From Methylobacterium aquaticum (GTDB lineage: Bacteria > Pseudomonadota > Alphaproteobacteria > Rhizobiales > Beijerinckiaceae), in NCBI RefSeq assembly GCF_016804325.1, contig NZ_CP043627.1:1687001-1751000 (forward strand): DNA of 64,000 nt, read 5' to 3'. Made by a program: the position numbers and the translations under genes. Under the pieces are notes generated by a model. The model had not been told where the DNA came from. It saw nothing but the letters and a program-made list of their open reading frames with translations, and did not search any database. Positions 34,078 to 43,884 of this stretch are shown in pieces; position 1 is the stretch's first letter; each line of letters starts with the position of its first letter.

Positions 34078-34964
34078 TCAGGCCGCCTTGGCCCGCGGCT
34101 GCACCTCGGCGGTGTAGTCGTCCATCAGGGTCTGGGTCATCGCCGCCGGGGTGAAGCGGTACTGGGCGATCTCCGAGACCGGGTGACCTCGGCGGCCGAG
34201 CCGGTGATGAAGCACTCGGAGAAGCCCGCCATCTCCTCGGGGCGGATGCGCCGCTCGACCACTTCGTAGCCGCGGCGCTTCGCCAGATCGATCACGGTCT
34301 GGCGGGTGATGCCGTTGAGGAAGCGGTCGGCCATCGGCGTGTGGATCACCCCGTCCTGGATGAAGAACACGTTGGCGCCGGTGCACTCGGCGACGTTGTC
34401 CTCCCAGTCGAGCATCAGGGCGTCGGCATAGCCCTTGTTCTCGGCCCGGTGCTTGGAGATCGTGCAGATCATGTAGAGGCCGGCCGCCTTCGAGGCCGAC
34501 GGCGCGGTGCGCGGATCGGGCCGGCGGTAATCGGCGAGGTCGAGGCGGATGCCCTTCATCTTGGTCGCCGGGTCGAAGTAGCTCGGCCACTCCCACGCCG
34601 CGATGGCGAGATGGATGGTGTTGTGCTGCGCCGAGACGCCCATCATCTCCGAGCCGCGCCAGGCGACCGGGCGCAGGTAGGCGTCCTGGAGGCCGCTCTC
34701 CTTCAGCACCAGCTTCTTGGCGGCGTCGATCTCGGCCACCGTGTACGGGACCTCGAAGTCGAGGAGCTCGGCCGAGCGGCGCAGGCGCTGCGAATGCTCG
34801 GTGCACTTGAAGATCTGGCCGCCATAGGCGCGCTCGCCCTCGAACACGCTGGAGCCGTAGTGCAGGCCGTGGCTGAGTACGTGAATCTTCGCGTCCGCCC
34901 ACGGCACCATGCGGCCGTCGAACCAGATGTGGCCTTCACGCTGGTCGAAGGGAATGACGGACAT
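34078..34964 (-). CDS. ilvE: Branched-chain amino acid aminotransferase, frameshifted
   Basis: A fold-type IV PLP enzyme making Leu/Ile/Val. It starts MSVIPFDQREGHIWFDGRMV (34964). Motifs are HGLHYGSSVFEGERAYGGQI, the PLP Lys in TAPSASKAAGLYMIC and ECTGANVFFIQDGVIHTPM. After FITGSAAEVT the frame breaks; PVSEIAQYRFTPAAMTQTLM to 34078 is in the next frame. One more G in the ggg at 34181-34183 repairs it to about 295 residues. It is divergent from the MarR gene of the following operon. Confidence 0.93.
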
Positions 34965-35064
34965 GACGATGATCCTCGTATGCGTTCGTTTCCGCCAGGC
35001 TGGTTCTCGCGCAACGTTCGTGCTCGAGCGGGGCGCGGGGCGTACGTTCGTTTCGCCGGCGGGG

Positions 35065-35110
35065 TTGACGGGTATCAATGGGGCTGAGATATGTCAACAA
35101 GACTGACATA
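35065..35110 (+). promoter_or_regulatory. Promoter with overlapping palindrome upstream of the MarR gene
   Basis: A -35 box ttgacg (35065-35070) and a -10-like agatat (35087-35092) are 16 bases apart. The inverted repeat tatgtca-N7-tgacata at 35090-35110 covers the -10 and start region. The layout fits autorepression by the MarR protein encoded just downstream. Confidence 0.65.
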
Positions 35111-35174
35111 AATGACGAGGGCCCTTCGGAGGCCGCAAATTCCGTCGAAGTGTCCCGCAACAGAGGTGCGACCC

Positions 35175-35887
35175 GTGACCCAGGCCGCCCGGACCCGTCC
35201 GGCCCCCATCCCGGAGGTCGCCAACGAGGCCATCGCCCTCGAGGACCTGCCGGAGGCAGGCTACTCCCCCGCGCGAGAGGCGCAAGACTTCGGGGCACAA
35301 GACTCCGGGGCGCGAGGATCGGCTCCGCGAGACCCCGCCCCGCAAGAGCCCGCCTCCCAAGAGTCCGTCCCGTCCGACGACGGGCAGCCGCATTACGACC
35401 TGATCGAGCTCCTGTTCTTCGCCTATCGCGACTTCGTCGCCGATCCGGACCGCATCCTGGCCGAGTACGGCTTCGGCCGGGCCCACCACCGGGTGCTGCA
35501 CTTCGTCGACCGCCATCCCGGCCTCACCATCGCCGAACTCCTGGATATCCTGCGGATCACCAAGCAGAGCCTGAACCGGGTGCTGAAGGAATTGATCGAG
35601 CAGGGCTACATCGCGCAGCGGACGGGCACGAGCGACCGCCGCCACCGCCTCCTCACCTGCACGCCGGAAGGCCGGCGGCTCGCCCAGCGCCTCGCCGGGG
35701 TCCAGGGCCGGCGGGTCCGCCGGGCGCTCGCCGAGATGGGCCCCGCCTTGCGCGAGCCGGCGGGCCGGTTCCTGCTCGCCATGATCGAGCCGGAGGAGCG
35801 CGCGGCGGTAAGCCGGCTCATCGCCGGGGGCGACCCGCCGGCCGAGATTCCGGCCGGCACGTCCACCGGTACGGGGCGCGCCCGTGA
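35175..35887 (+). CDS. MarR-family regulator (PetP-like), probable frame error at its end
   Basis: A winged-helix protein with a long disordered N-terminus (about 70 residues, Gln/Ala/Pro-rich). The core is IELLFFAYRDFVADPDRILA, FGRAHHRVLHFVDRHPGLTI, LRITKQSLNRVLKELIEQGY and GTSDRRHRLLTCTPEG. As read, the frame runs on to 36092 across the response regulator. Adding one G to the gggg at 35873-35876 would end it at the TGA of 35885-35887, overlapping a GTG start by GTGA. The start GTG at 35175 is preferred; ATG 35112 lies on the operator. Confidence 0.85.
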
Positions 35888-35947
35888 GCGCCGGCCCCGT
35901 CCTCAGCCCCCGGGCGGAACTGCCCGACCACGCCCCCACACATCCTG

Positions 35948-36616
35948 GTGGTCGACGACGACCGCCGCCTGCGCGACCTGCTCGCCCGCTTCCTCGGCGA
36001 GAACGGCTACCGGGTCACGGCGGCGGCCAGCGCCGCCGAGGCGCGGGCGCGGGGCCGCAGCCTCGTCTTCGACGCGGTGGTGCTCGACGTGATGATGCCG
36101 GGCGAGACCGGGTTCGACTACGCCCGCCAGATCCGCCTGACCTCGAGCGTGCCGATCCTGATGCTCACCGCCCGCTCGAACCCGAACGACCGGGTCACCG
36201 GGCTCGAGATCGGCGCCGACGACTACCTCCCCAAGCCCTTCGAGCCGCGGGAGCTGATCCTGCGCCTCAACAACATCCTGCGCCGCAGCGCCCGCGGGCC
36301 CGCCGACGGCACGGCCGCCCCCCTCGACGCGGTGCGCTTCGGGCCGTTCCAGTTCCGCATCGAGCGCGGCGAGCTCACCCGCGACGACGAGGCGATCCGC
36401 CTGTCCGAGCGCGAGCGCGAGATCCTGACCATCCTGGCGCTGGCCCGTGGCGGCAACGTCGAGCGCGAGGCGCTGACCGGCACCAACGGCGCCGCCAACG
36501 AGCGCACCGTCGACGTGCAGATGAACCGCCTGCGCCGGCGCATCGAGGACGACCCGGCCAATCCGCGCTACGTGCAGACCGTGCGCGGCGTCGGCTACCG
36601 GCTGGTCCTGGACTAG
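35948..36616 (+). CDS. OmpR-family response regulator (PetR-like); 5' end uncertain
   Basis: Receiver: VVDDDRRLRDLLARFLG, phosphoacceptor Asp in AVVLDVMMPGETG, LMLTARSNPNDRV and DDYLPKPFEPREL; winged helix: LSEREREILTILALARG and VDVQMNRLRRRIEDDP. The open frame begins at a GTG that leaves out part of the first strand (HIL), and an in-frame TGA lies at 35885. A GTG at 35884 coupled to the MarR stop would be natural if two bases (one CA) were missing from cacaca at 35937-35942. It forms an operon with the MarR gene and the kinase. Confidence 0.88.
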   Translation: MVDDDRRLRDLLARFLGENGYRVTAAASAAEARARGRSLVFDAVVLDVMMPGETGFDYARQIRLTSSVPILMLTARSNPNDRVTGLEIGADDYLPKPFEPRELILRLNNILRRSARGPADGTAAPLDAVRFGPFQFRIERGELTRDDEAIRLSEREREILTILALARGGNVEREALTGTNGAANERTVDVQMNRLRRRIEDDPANPRYVQTVRGVGYRLVLD

Positions 36617-36620
36617 CGTC

Positions 36621-37990
36621 ATGGCGAGCCCCACCCTCGCCGGGACGATGCCGACGACCCGGCGGGCCTGGCGCCGGCTCGGCCGCGTGATCGGCGACCG
36701 GCTGCCGAAGGGGCTCTACGCCCGCTCGCTCATCATCATCATCGCCCCGATGGTGCTGCTGCAATCGGTGATCGCCTACACCTTCATGGAGCGGCACTGG
36801 CAGCTCGTGACCCGGCGCCTGTCGGCGGCCGTCACCGCCGACGTGGCGGCCTTGATCGACATCTACGAGAGCTATCCGCAGGACAAGGGCTCCGAGACCC
36901 TGGAGCGGATCGCCAGCGAGCGCCTGAACCTCGACGTCGACATCCTGGCGGGCGCCAAGCTCCCCGCCCCCGGGCCCCGGCCGTTCTTCTCGCTCCTCGA
37001 CGAGGCCCTGTCCGACGAGATCCACCGCCAGATTGCCCGGCCGTTCTGGATCGACACGGTCGGGCGCTCCAGCCTGATCGAGATCCGGGTCGAGATCCCC
37101 GGCGGGGTGATGCGGGTGATCGCGCGGCGCAGCCAGGCCTACGCCTCGAACTCGCACATCTTCCTGCTCTGGATGGGCGGCTCCTCGATGGTGCTGCTCG
37201 GCGTCGCGATCCTGTTCCTGCGCAACCAGATCCGGCCGATCCTGCGGCTCGCCGACGTGGCGGAGAGCTTCGGCAAGGGCCGCGAGCTGGATTTCCGCCC
37301 CCGCGGCGCCCGCGAGGTGCGCAAGGCCGGCCACGCCTTCATCGAGATGAAGCGGCGCATCGAGCGGGCGATGGAGCAGCGCACCACGATGCTCAACGGG
37401 GTGAGCCACGACCTGCGCACCATCATCACGCGGTTCCGGCTCTCCCTGGTGCTCCTGCCCCAGACCCCCGAGATCGACGACCTGCAACGCGACGTCGACG
37501 AGATGAGCCGGATGCTCGAGGCCTACCTCGCCTTTGCCAAGGGCGATTCCGGCGAGCCGGCCGCGGCCATCGACCTGCACGCCCTGCTCGAGGACGTGCG
37601 CACCGACGTGGAGCGGCTGGGCGGCCACGTCTCCGAGGTGACGCTGGAGGGCCGGCCGACCGTGACGGTCCGGCCCGACGCCTTCCGGCGCTGCCTGTTC
37701 AACCTCGCCTCGAACGCCGCCCGCTACGGCGACACGATCGCGATCACCGCCCGCCAGGAGGCGCGCTGGCTCGCCGTCTCGATCGACGACGACGGACCGG
37801 GCATCCCCCTGAGCAGCGCGAGGAGGTGTTCAAGCCCTTCGTGCGCCTCGACGACGCCCGCCAGGATGCCGGGGGATCGGGGCTGGGCCTCGCCATCGCC
37901 CTCGACATCGCCCGGGCGCATGGCGGCGACGTGGCCCTGCACGATTCGCCGCTCGGCGGCCTGCGGGCGACGGTAAGGGTGCCGGCGTGA
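36621..37990 (+). CDS. EnvZ-like sensor histidine kinase, frameshifted
   Basis: A two-TM kinase: TM1 LIIIIAPMVLLQSVIAYTFM (about residues 36-55), TM2 FLLWMGGSSMVLLGVAILFL, HAMP, then the phosphoacceptor MLNGVSHDLRTIITRFRL, the N-box CLFNLASNAARYG and G1 DDDGPGIP. After that the frame breaks. One more C in the ccccc at 37805-37809 restores EEVFKPFVRLDDARQDAG, GSGLGLAIALDIARAHGG and the end at 37990 (about 456 residues). It follows the response regulator by four bases and is its cognate sensor. Confidence 0.92.
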
Positions 37991-38097
37991 CGGGACGGTG
38001 CGGCGAAATCCGCCGTTAAGGCCGGCCTCCTTACCCTCGCGGCCGCGGGCCCGGGATGGGCTGCGGCCGGCCGGACCCCGACGAGAGAGATCACGCG

Positions 38098-39306
38098 ATG
38101 CCCCCGAGTCCCGGACCCCGGCGGCCGACCCCGCCGAGCACGTGGCTGATCCCCCTGGGGATCCTGATCACGCTGCCGGTCCTCGTGTTCTACTACCGGC
38201 CCGCCGGGGGCGGGCTCGACGTCACCGGACACCCGATCGGGCGCGACTTCATCAATGCCTGGGCCGGGCCGCGCCTCGCTTTCTCGGGGCAGCTCGACAC
38301 CCTGTTCGACCTCAAGGCCTATCACGCGGCGATCGGCACCCTGTTCGGCTCGCCCCTGCCGTTCCACAACTGGAGCTATCCGCCCTTCACGCTGCTGCTG
38401 CTCGGGCCCCTTGGGCAGCTGCCCTATTTCGTGGCGCTCGCGGTCTGGACGATCGGCCTGTTCGCCGCCTTCGCCGGCGTGACGCTGTCCTGCGTCCCGC
38501 GCGGGCAGCGCCGGCACGCCCTGCTGATGCTCGCGCTGGCACCGGCCTGCCTGATCAACGCCGTCGGCGGCCAGAACGGCTTTCTCACCGGCACCCTGCT
38601 GCTGGGCGGCCTCCTCGCCCTGGACCGCCGGCCGGTGCTCGCCGGAATCCTGTTCGGCCTTCTCACCTACAAGCCGCAGCTCGGCCTCGTGCTGCCGCCG
38701 GTCCTGATCGCGCTGGGCGCCTGGCGGACCATCGCGGCGGCCTGCACCACCACCCTGGCGCTGGTCGGCGCCTCGATCCTGGCCTTCGGGTCGGATCCCT
38801 GGCGGCACAATCTCGGCGAGACGAGCGCCTACCTGTACGGCCTCCTGGACGCCTTCGACGGATTCTACCAGTTCATGATGGCATCGGTCTTCGCGGGCGC
38901 GCGGACCTTCGGGCTGTCGATGGGCGCGGCCTGGGGCTTGCAGCTCCTCGTCGCTATCCCGGTCCTCGCGGCGACGGCCTGGGCCGTGCGCCGCACCCGC
39001 GACCGGGTGCAGCGCGCGGGCCTCGTCGCGACGGCCGTCCCGCTCCTGACCCCCTACGCCTTCAACTACGACCTGACCCTCGTGGCCGCCGTGCTGGTGT
39101 GGCGGATCTCGGCCGCCGAGCCCGGCTCCCGCCCGGACTGGGTCACGGTCCTGGCCTGGCTCAGCCCGACCCTGATGATACCGGTGCAGATGATGAATTT
39201 CGGCGGCATGCCGGTGGTGCTGGTCGCGCTGTTCGGGATCCTGGTGTGGGAGGTCGCGCAGCCGCGGCTCGAACCGGCCCGAGAGCCGGCTCCCGCCCTG
39301 CCGTGA
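38098..39306 (+). CDS. Polytopic GT87/DUF2029-type glycosyltransferase
   Basis: A 402-residue inner-membrane protein with about ten hydrophobic segments, starting TWLIPLGILITLPVLVFYY. The periplasmic acidic motif IGRDFINAWAGPRLAFSG and NWSYPPFTLLLLGPLGQLPY match the GT-C-type GT87 family, which uses polyprenyl-phosphate sugars. LINAVGGQNGFLTGTLLLGG and GLLTYKPQLGLVLPPVLI are further family markers. Acceptor unknown. The start ATG at 38098 has GAGAGA upstream. It is convergent with polA, with a hairpin between them. Confidence 0.85.
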   Translation: MPPSPGPRRPTPPSTWLIPLGILITLPVLVFYYRPAGGGLDVTGHPIGRDFINAWAGPRLAFSGQLDTLFDLKAYHAAIGTLFGSPLPFHNWSYPPFTLLLLGPLGQLPYFVALAVWTIGLFAAFAGVTLSCVPRGQRRHALLMLALAPACLINAVGGQNGFLTGTLLLGGLLALDRRPVLAGILFGLLTYKPQLGLVLPPVLIALGAWRTIAAACTTTLALVGASILAFGSDPWRHNLGETSAYLYGLLDAFDGFYQFMMASVFAGARTFGLSMGAAWGLQLLVAIPVLAATAWAVRRTRDRVQRAGLVATAVPLLTPYAFNYDLTLVAAVLVWRISAAEPGSRPDWVTVLAWLSPTLMIPVQMMNFGGMPVVLVALFGILVWEVAQPRLEPAREPAPALP

Positions 39307-39313
39307 GCGGCCA

Positions 39314-39339
39314 GGCGCCGCCCGAGGCAGGGCGGCGCC
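39314..39339. terminator. Bidirectional hairpin terminator between convergent GT87 gene and polA
   Basis: Perfect ten-base arms ggcgccgccc / gggcggcgcc with a six-base loop, followed on the plus strand by ttcctcc. It lies eight bases after the GT87 stop and 25 bases past the polA stop. Confidence 0.75.
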
Positions 39340-39363
39340 TTCCTCCGGGCGGAAGACTGCGCC

Positions 39364-42300
39364 TCAATGCGCCTCCTGCCAGTTCAGGGCCGCCTTGGCC
39401 TCGACGGCGAGCGGCACCCTCAGGGTGACCGCCGGATGGGGCGCCTCCTCCATCACCCGGGCGATGATCGGCAGCGCCCGCTCGACTTCCTCGTCGGGCG
39501 ACTCGAAGACCAGTTCGTCGTGGACCTGGAGCAGCATCCGGGTCGAGAGGCCGGCCTCGGACAAAGCCCCCTCCATCCGCGCCATCGCCCGACGGATGAT
39601 GTCGGCCGCCGTGCCCTGGATCGGCGCGTTGATCGCCTGGCGCTCGACCGAGGCGCGCTCCTGCGGGTTGTTGGAGCGGATCTGCGGATAGTGGCAGACC
39701 CGGCCGAACAACGTCGTCACGTAGCCCTTGTCGCGGCAGATCTTCTTGGTGTCGTCGATATAGGCCCGGATGCCGGGGAAGCGCTCGAAATACTGCTTGA
39801 TGAAGGCCGAGGCCTCGCCCTGCGGGATGCCGAGCCGGTCGGCGAGGCCGAAGGCCGAGATGCCGTAGATGATGCCGAAATTGATGGTCTTCGCCCGGCG
39901 GCGCAGGTCCGGGGTCATCTGGTCGAGGGGCACGCCGAACATCGCCGAGGCGGTCGCCGAGTGGATGTCGATCCCCTCCTCGAAGGCCTGGCGCAGCTGC
40001 GGGATGTCGGCGATGTGGGCGAGCAGCCGCAATTCGATCTGGCTGTAATCGGCCGAGATCAGCTTGTGCCCGGCATCGGCCACGAAGGCCTGGCGGATGC
40101 GCCGGCCCTCCTCCGTGCGGATCGGGATGTTCTGCAGGTTCGGGTCCGAGGAGGACAGCCGCCCGGTCGTGGTGGCGGCGAGCGCGAAGGAGGTGTGGAC
40201 CCGGTCGGTCGCCCGGTCGGCATGCTCCTGCAGGCTGTCGGTATAGGTCGATTTCAGCTTCGAGAGCTGGCGCCAGTCGAGGATTTTCCTGGGGAGTTCA
40301 TGGCCCTGGCCGGCCAGTTCCTCCAGGAGCGTCGCGGGCGTCGCCCACTGGCCGGACGGGGTCTTCTTGGCGCCGGGCAGGCCCATCTTGCCGAACAGGA
40401 TGTCGCCGATCTGCTTCGGGGAGGAGACGGAGAACTTTTCCCCCGCCATCTCCTGGATCTCGTCCTCGAGCCGCGCCAGCGACTGGGCGAAATCGCCCGA
40501 GAGCCGGCTCAGCATCTGGCGGTCGACCTTGATGCCCTGGCGCTCCATCCGCGCCAGCACCGGCACGAGCGGCCGCTCCAGGGTCTCGTAGACGGAGGCG
40601 CGGCGCTCGGCGGCGAGCCGCGGCTTCATCAGCCGCCACAGCCGCAACGTCACGTCGGCGTCCTCGGCCGCGTAGGCGGTGGCCTTGTCGAGGGCGACCT
40701 TGTCGAAGGTGATCTTCTGGCGCCCGGTCCCGGCGACGTCCGCGAAGGTGATCGGCTGGTGACCGAGATGGCGGCGCGCCAGCTCGTCCATGCCGTGCGA
40801 GCCCTTGCCGGCATCGAGCACGTAGGAGATCAGCATCGTGTCGTCGAAGGGCCGGACCTCGATGCCGTGGCGGGCGAGCACCAGCCAGTCGTACTTGACG
40901 TTCTGGCCGACCTTGAGCACCGCCGGATTCTCGAGCAGCCGCTTCAGGCGCGTCTGCACGGCCTCCCAGGGCAATTGCCCCGGCAGCAGGCCGCCGCCGA
41001 ACAGGTCCTCGCCGCCGCGATGGCTGAGCGGGATGTAGCAGGCCCGGCCCGGCGCGGTGGCGAGCGACACGCCGACGAGGTCGGCCTTGTTGGCGTCGAG
41101 CGCGGTCGTCTCGGTATCGACCGCGACGACGCCCGCCTCGACCGCGTCGGCGATCCAGGCCTCCAGGCTCTCGACCGTGGTGACGGTCTCGTAGGCACTC
41201 GTGTCGAAGGGCTTGACCGCTTCCGCGGCGCGGGCCGCCACGAGGGTCGTCGGCGTCGCCTCGGTCGGCGCCTTGGGCTTGGGCGGCCCATCCGGCAGGG
41301 CGAGATCGGCGAAGGGATCGACCTCCGCCTTCTCGGCGGGCGCGCCGTCGGGCGTATCGCCGAAGAACGGGGTGACGTCGCTGCCGCCCTTCTCGTTCGA
41401 GAAGCCGGACTCGGCGCCCTCCGGCAGCAGGGAGGGATCGGGCCGCACGGCCTCGGGGTCGACATGCAGCATCTGGGCGATGCGGCGCGTCAGGGTGTTG
41501 AACTCCATCGCCTTGAGGAAGCCGACGAGGCGCTCCGGGTCCGGCTTCGGCAGGGCGAGGGCGTCGAGGGGCACCGGCACCGGCACCTGCTCGTCGAGGG
41601 CGACGAGGCGGCGCGACAGACGCGCCTGGTCGATATGGGACAGCAGGGTCTCGCGGCGCTTGGGCTGCTTGATCGTGGCGGCCTTCTCCAGGAGCGCCTC
41701 CAGGCTGCCGAACTCCTTGATGAGCGCCGCGGCGGTCTTGAGGCCGATGCCCGGCACGCCCGGCACGTTGTCGGAAGTGTCGCCGATCAGCGCCAGGGCG
41801 TCGCCGATCTGCTCCGGATTCAGGCCCTCCCAGCGCTCGATGATCGCGGCGCGGTCGAGGTTGCGCTCGGGCCGGTAGCCCGGCTTGCCCTTCTGGCCCG
41901 ATTCGAAATCGTAGAACCGCACCAGCTCGCCGACGAGCTGCATCAGGTCCTTGTCGGACGAGACGATGATGACGCCGGCGCCCCGTGCCTCGGCCTGGCG
42001 GGAATAGGTCGCGATCAGGTCGTCGGCCTCGTAGCGCTGCAACTCGATCGGATGCAGGCCGAAGGCGCGGACCGCGTCGCGCATCAGCGGCATCTGGCGC
42101 TTGAGGTCGTCCGGCGCGTCGGGCCGGTGGCCCTTGTAGTCCGGGAAGATTTCTTTCCGGAACGAGCCCTCGGACTTGTCGAACACGATGGCGAGATGGG
42201 TCGGCATCACGCCGGCCGCGCCCTCCTGCACGAACTGGGCGAGCTTGGCGCAGAACAGCCGCACCGCCCCGGTCGGCAGGCCGTCGGAGGGCCGGAAATT

Positions 42301-42435
42301 GTAGCGCTCGGGCTGGTTGATCGACTGGAAATAGGCCCGGAAGATGAACGACGAGCCGTCGACCAGGAGCACCTGATCGCCGGGGCCGACGGGCTTCGTC
42401 TCGGGGGCGGTCTCGGTGCTCATGCGGGCTGACAT
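39364..42435 (-). CDS. polA: DNA polymerase I
   Basis: A 1,023-residue enzyme with all three activities. The 5'-3' exonuclease occupies about residues 20-310 (DQVLLVDGSSFIFRAYFQ, IIVSSDKDLMQLV, PGVPGIGLKTAAALIKEFG). The 3'-5' exonuclease is about 410-620 (GVVAVDTETTALDANKADL). The polymerase domain has motif A ISADYSQIELRLLAHIAD, motif B RRRAKTINFGIIYGIS and motif C MLLQVHDELVFE. A linker of low complexity separates the first two. The ATG at 42423 (MSTETAPETKP) is an alternative start. The long open frame on the other strand is its shadow. Confidence 0.97.
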   Translation of the reverse strand: MSARMSTETAPETKPVGPGDQVLLVDGSSFIFRAYFQSINQPERYNFRPSDGLPTGAVRLFCAKLAQFVQEGAAGVMPTHLAIVFDKSEGSFRKEIFPDYKGHRPDAPDDLKRQMPLMRDAVRAFGLHPIELQRYEADDLIATYSRQAEARGAGVIIVSSDKDLMQLVGELVRFYDFESGQKGKPGYRPERNLDRAAIIERWEGLNPEQIGDALALIGDTSDNVPGVPGIGLKTAAALIKEFGSLEALLEKAATIKQPKRRETLLSHIDQARLSRRLVALDEQVPVPVPLDALALPKPDPERLVGFLKAMEFNTLTRRIAQMLHVDPEAVRPDPSLLPEGAESGFSNEKGGSDVTPFFGDTPDGAPAEKAEVDPFADLALPDGPPKPKAPTEATPTTLVAARAAEAVKPFDTSAYETVTTVESLEAWIADAVEAGVVAVDTETTALDANKADLVGVSLATAPGRACYIPLSHRGGEDLFGGGLLPGQLPWEAVQTRLKRLLENPAVLKVGQNVKYDWLVLARHGIEVRPFDDTMLISYVLDAGKGSHGMDELARRHLGHQPITFADVAGTGRQKITFDKVALDKATAYAAEDADVTLRLWRLMKPRLAAERRASVYETLERPLVPVLARMERQGIKVDRQMLSRLSGDFAQSLARLEDEIQEMAGEKFSVSSPKQIGDILFGKMGLPGAKKTPSGQWATPATLLEELAGQGHELPRKILDWRQLSKLKSTYTDSLQEHADRATDRVHTSFALAATTTGRLSSSDPNLQNIPIRTEEGRRIRQAFVADAGHKLISADYSQIELRLLAHIADIPQLRQAFEEGIDIHSATASAMFGVPLDQMTPDLRRRAKTINFGIIYGISAFGLADRLGIPQGEASAFIKQYFERFPGIRAYIDDTKKICRDKGYVTTLFGRVCHYPQIRSNNPQERASVERQAINAPIQGTAADIIRRAMARMEGALSEAGLSTRMLLQVHDELVFESPDEEVERALPIIARVMEEAPHPAVTLRVPLAVEAKAALNWQEAH

Positions 42436-42718
42436 CTTTTCGGCGGGCTGACGAGACCCGTCTTAGTGCGTCGCGTAGGCGAGGCAAACCGCGGCCGAGG
42501 CGCGCTCCCCGGGAATGGCTGCGCCTCCGGCACGGATGCAGGGGCTTCGGGTGTGCCCCCGGCACACCAGGAACCCGCGAAAGCGCCGTCGACCTAGCCC
42601 GGAAGCTTGACTTGGCGCGGGCGGAAGCCTGGTGTCAGGGGAGAGAGCAACCGTCATTCGCCCGGGGATGGGGTGCCGCCTTCGCGGGCCGGCGCCGCCC
42701 GGGCCCAGGGACCGGCCC

Positions 42719-43204
42719 ATGCGCAAGACCCCCCTTCGCAAGACACCCCTCCTCGCCGCCCTCCTGCTGGGGCTCACCGCCGCCGGCCTGTCGCACGCGG
42801 AAGCCCGCTCGGCCCGCCAGGAGATCGCCCCGGCCGAGGAGCGCGAATTCCCGTTCGACGCCCAGATTCCCGGCTGCCAGGATGCCGGCGTGCTGGAGAA
42901 GATCACCTACCAGTTCGCCGAGAAGGAGGCGAAGTTCTGGAACTCGACGCTGACGATCGCGACCTATGACAGCATCGAGCGCACCGCCTGGCGGCCCTGG
43001 GGCCTCGACTTCATTCCCCGTCGTTTCTGCACCGCGGTGGCGACCACCTCGGACGGGATCCGCCGGCGGGTCGATTACTCGGTGCGCGAGAGCCTCGGCA
43101 TGATCGGCATGACCTACGGCGTCGAGTTCTGCGTCCACGGCCTCGACCGCAACCTCGCCTATGCCTACGCCTCGGCCTCGTCCTGCCGCGAGGCCCGTCC
43201 GTGA
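42719..43204 (+). CDS. Secreted four-Cys protein upstream of RNase T2
   Basis: A 161-residue exported protein (signal MRKTPLRKTPLLAALLLGLT, cut near SHAEA). The mature part has exactly four cysteines, in FDAQIPGCQDAG, PRRFCTAVATTS, GVEFCVHGLDRN and ASSCREARP, and is probably held by two disulfides. The text YDSIERTAWRPWGLDFIPRR hints at a conserved core in alphaproteobacteria. No function known. Its stop overlaps the RNase T2 start by four bases, so the two are co-translated and may work together in the periplasm. Confidence 0.8.
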   Translation: MRKTPLRKTPLLAALLLGLTAAGLSHAEARSARQEIAPAEEREFPFDAQIPGCQDAGVLEKITYQFAEKEAKFWNSTLTIATYDSIERTAWRPWGLDFIPRRFCTAVATTSDGIRRRVDYSVRESLGMIGMTYGVEFCVHGLDRNLAYAYASASSCREARP

Positions 43205-43866
43205 AGACCCGGCTCGCCTCCCTCCTCGCGCTCGCGACCGTCGCGGGGGCGTTTGCCGCCGGTCCCGCCGCCGCGCAGGGGCGCGGGGGCGAGCCGGGTT
43301 CGTTCGACTTCTACGTCCTGGCCCTGTCCTGGTCGCCGACCTATTGCGCGCTGACCGGCGAGCGCCGGAACGACCGGCAATGCGAGACGGGGCGCAACCC
43401 GGGCTTCGTGGTCCACGGCCTGTGGCCGCAATACGACCGCGGCTTCCCGAGCGAGTGCGGCGCCTTTCCCCGCAGCCCGAGCCGCCCGGCGATGCAGGAG
43501 GCCGAGGGCGTCTTCCCGAGCGAGGGGCTGGCCCGGCACGAATGGCGCCAGCACGGCACCTGCTCGGGGCTGGATCCCGCCGCCTATTTCCGTGCGACCG
43601 GCAAGGCCCGCGCGGCGGTGACGATTCCCGCCGCCCTGGCGAGCCCGAAGGACGACCTGCGCGCCGCCCCCATCGACATCGCCCGTCAGTTCGTCGCCGC
43701 CAATCCGGGCCTGCGCCCGGACATGATGTCGGTCACCTGCAGGGCGGGCCGGCTCGAGGAGGTGCGGATCTGCTTCACCAAGGACCTGCGCGGCTTCACC
43801 GCCTGCCCCGAGGTGGCGCGCCAGAACTGCCGCGCCGGGGAGATGATTGTGGGCGCGGGGCGGTAG
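43201..43866 (+). CDS. Secreted ribonuclease T2 family protein
   Basis: A 221-residue endoribonuclease with signal peptide (GTG start at 43201, then KTRLASLLALATVAGAFAAG). The catalytic segments are CAS1, NPGFVVHGLWPQYDRGFP, and CAS2, LARHEWRQHGTCSGLDP, with both His residues and the Glu/Lys-Arg positions present. Further cysteines fit the family's disulfides. It should degrade RNA in the periplasm or outside the cell. It follows and overlaps the four-Cys protein gene. Confidence 0.93.
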   Translation: MKTRLASLLALATVAGAFAAGPAAAQGRGGEPGSFDFYVLALSWSPTYCALTGERRNDRQCETGRNPGFVVHGLWPQYDRGFPSECGAFPRSPSRPAMQEAEGVFPSEGLARHEWRQHGTCSGLDPAAYFRATGKARAAVTIPAALASPKDDLRAAPIDIARQFVAANPGLRPDMMSVTCRAGRLEEVRICFTKDLRGFTACPEVARQNCRAGEMIVGAGR

Positions 43867-43884
43867 CGCGCGTCACCCTGTCGG

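Noticed and set aside
39367..42432. A 1,021-codon open frame on the plus strand
   Set aside because: Exact antisense shadow of polA, which has every polymerase I motif; the shadow has no family signature.
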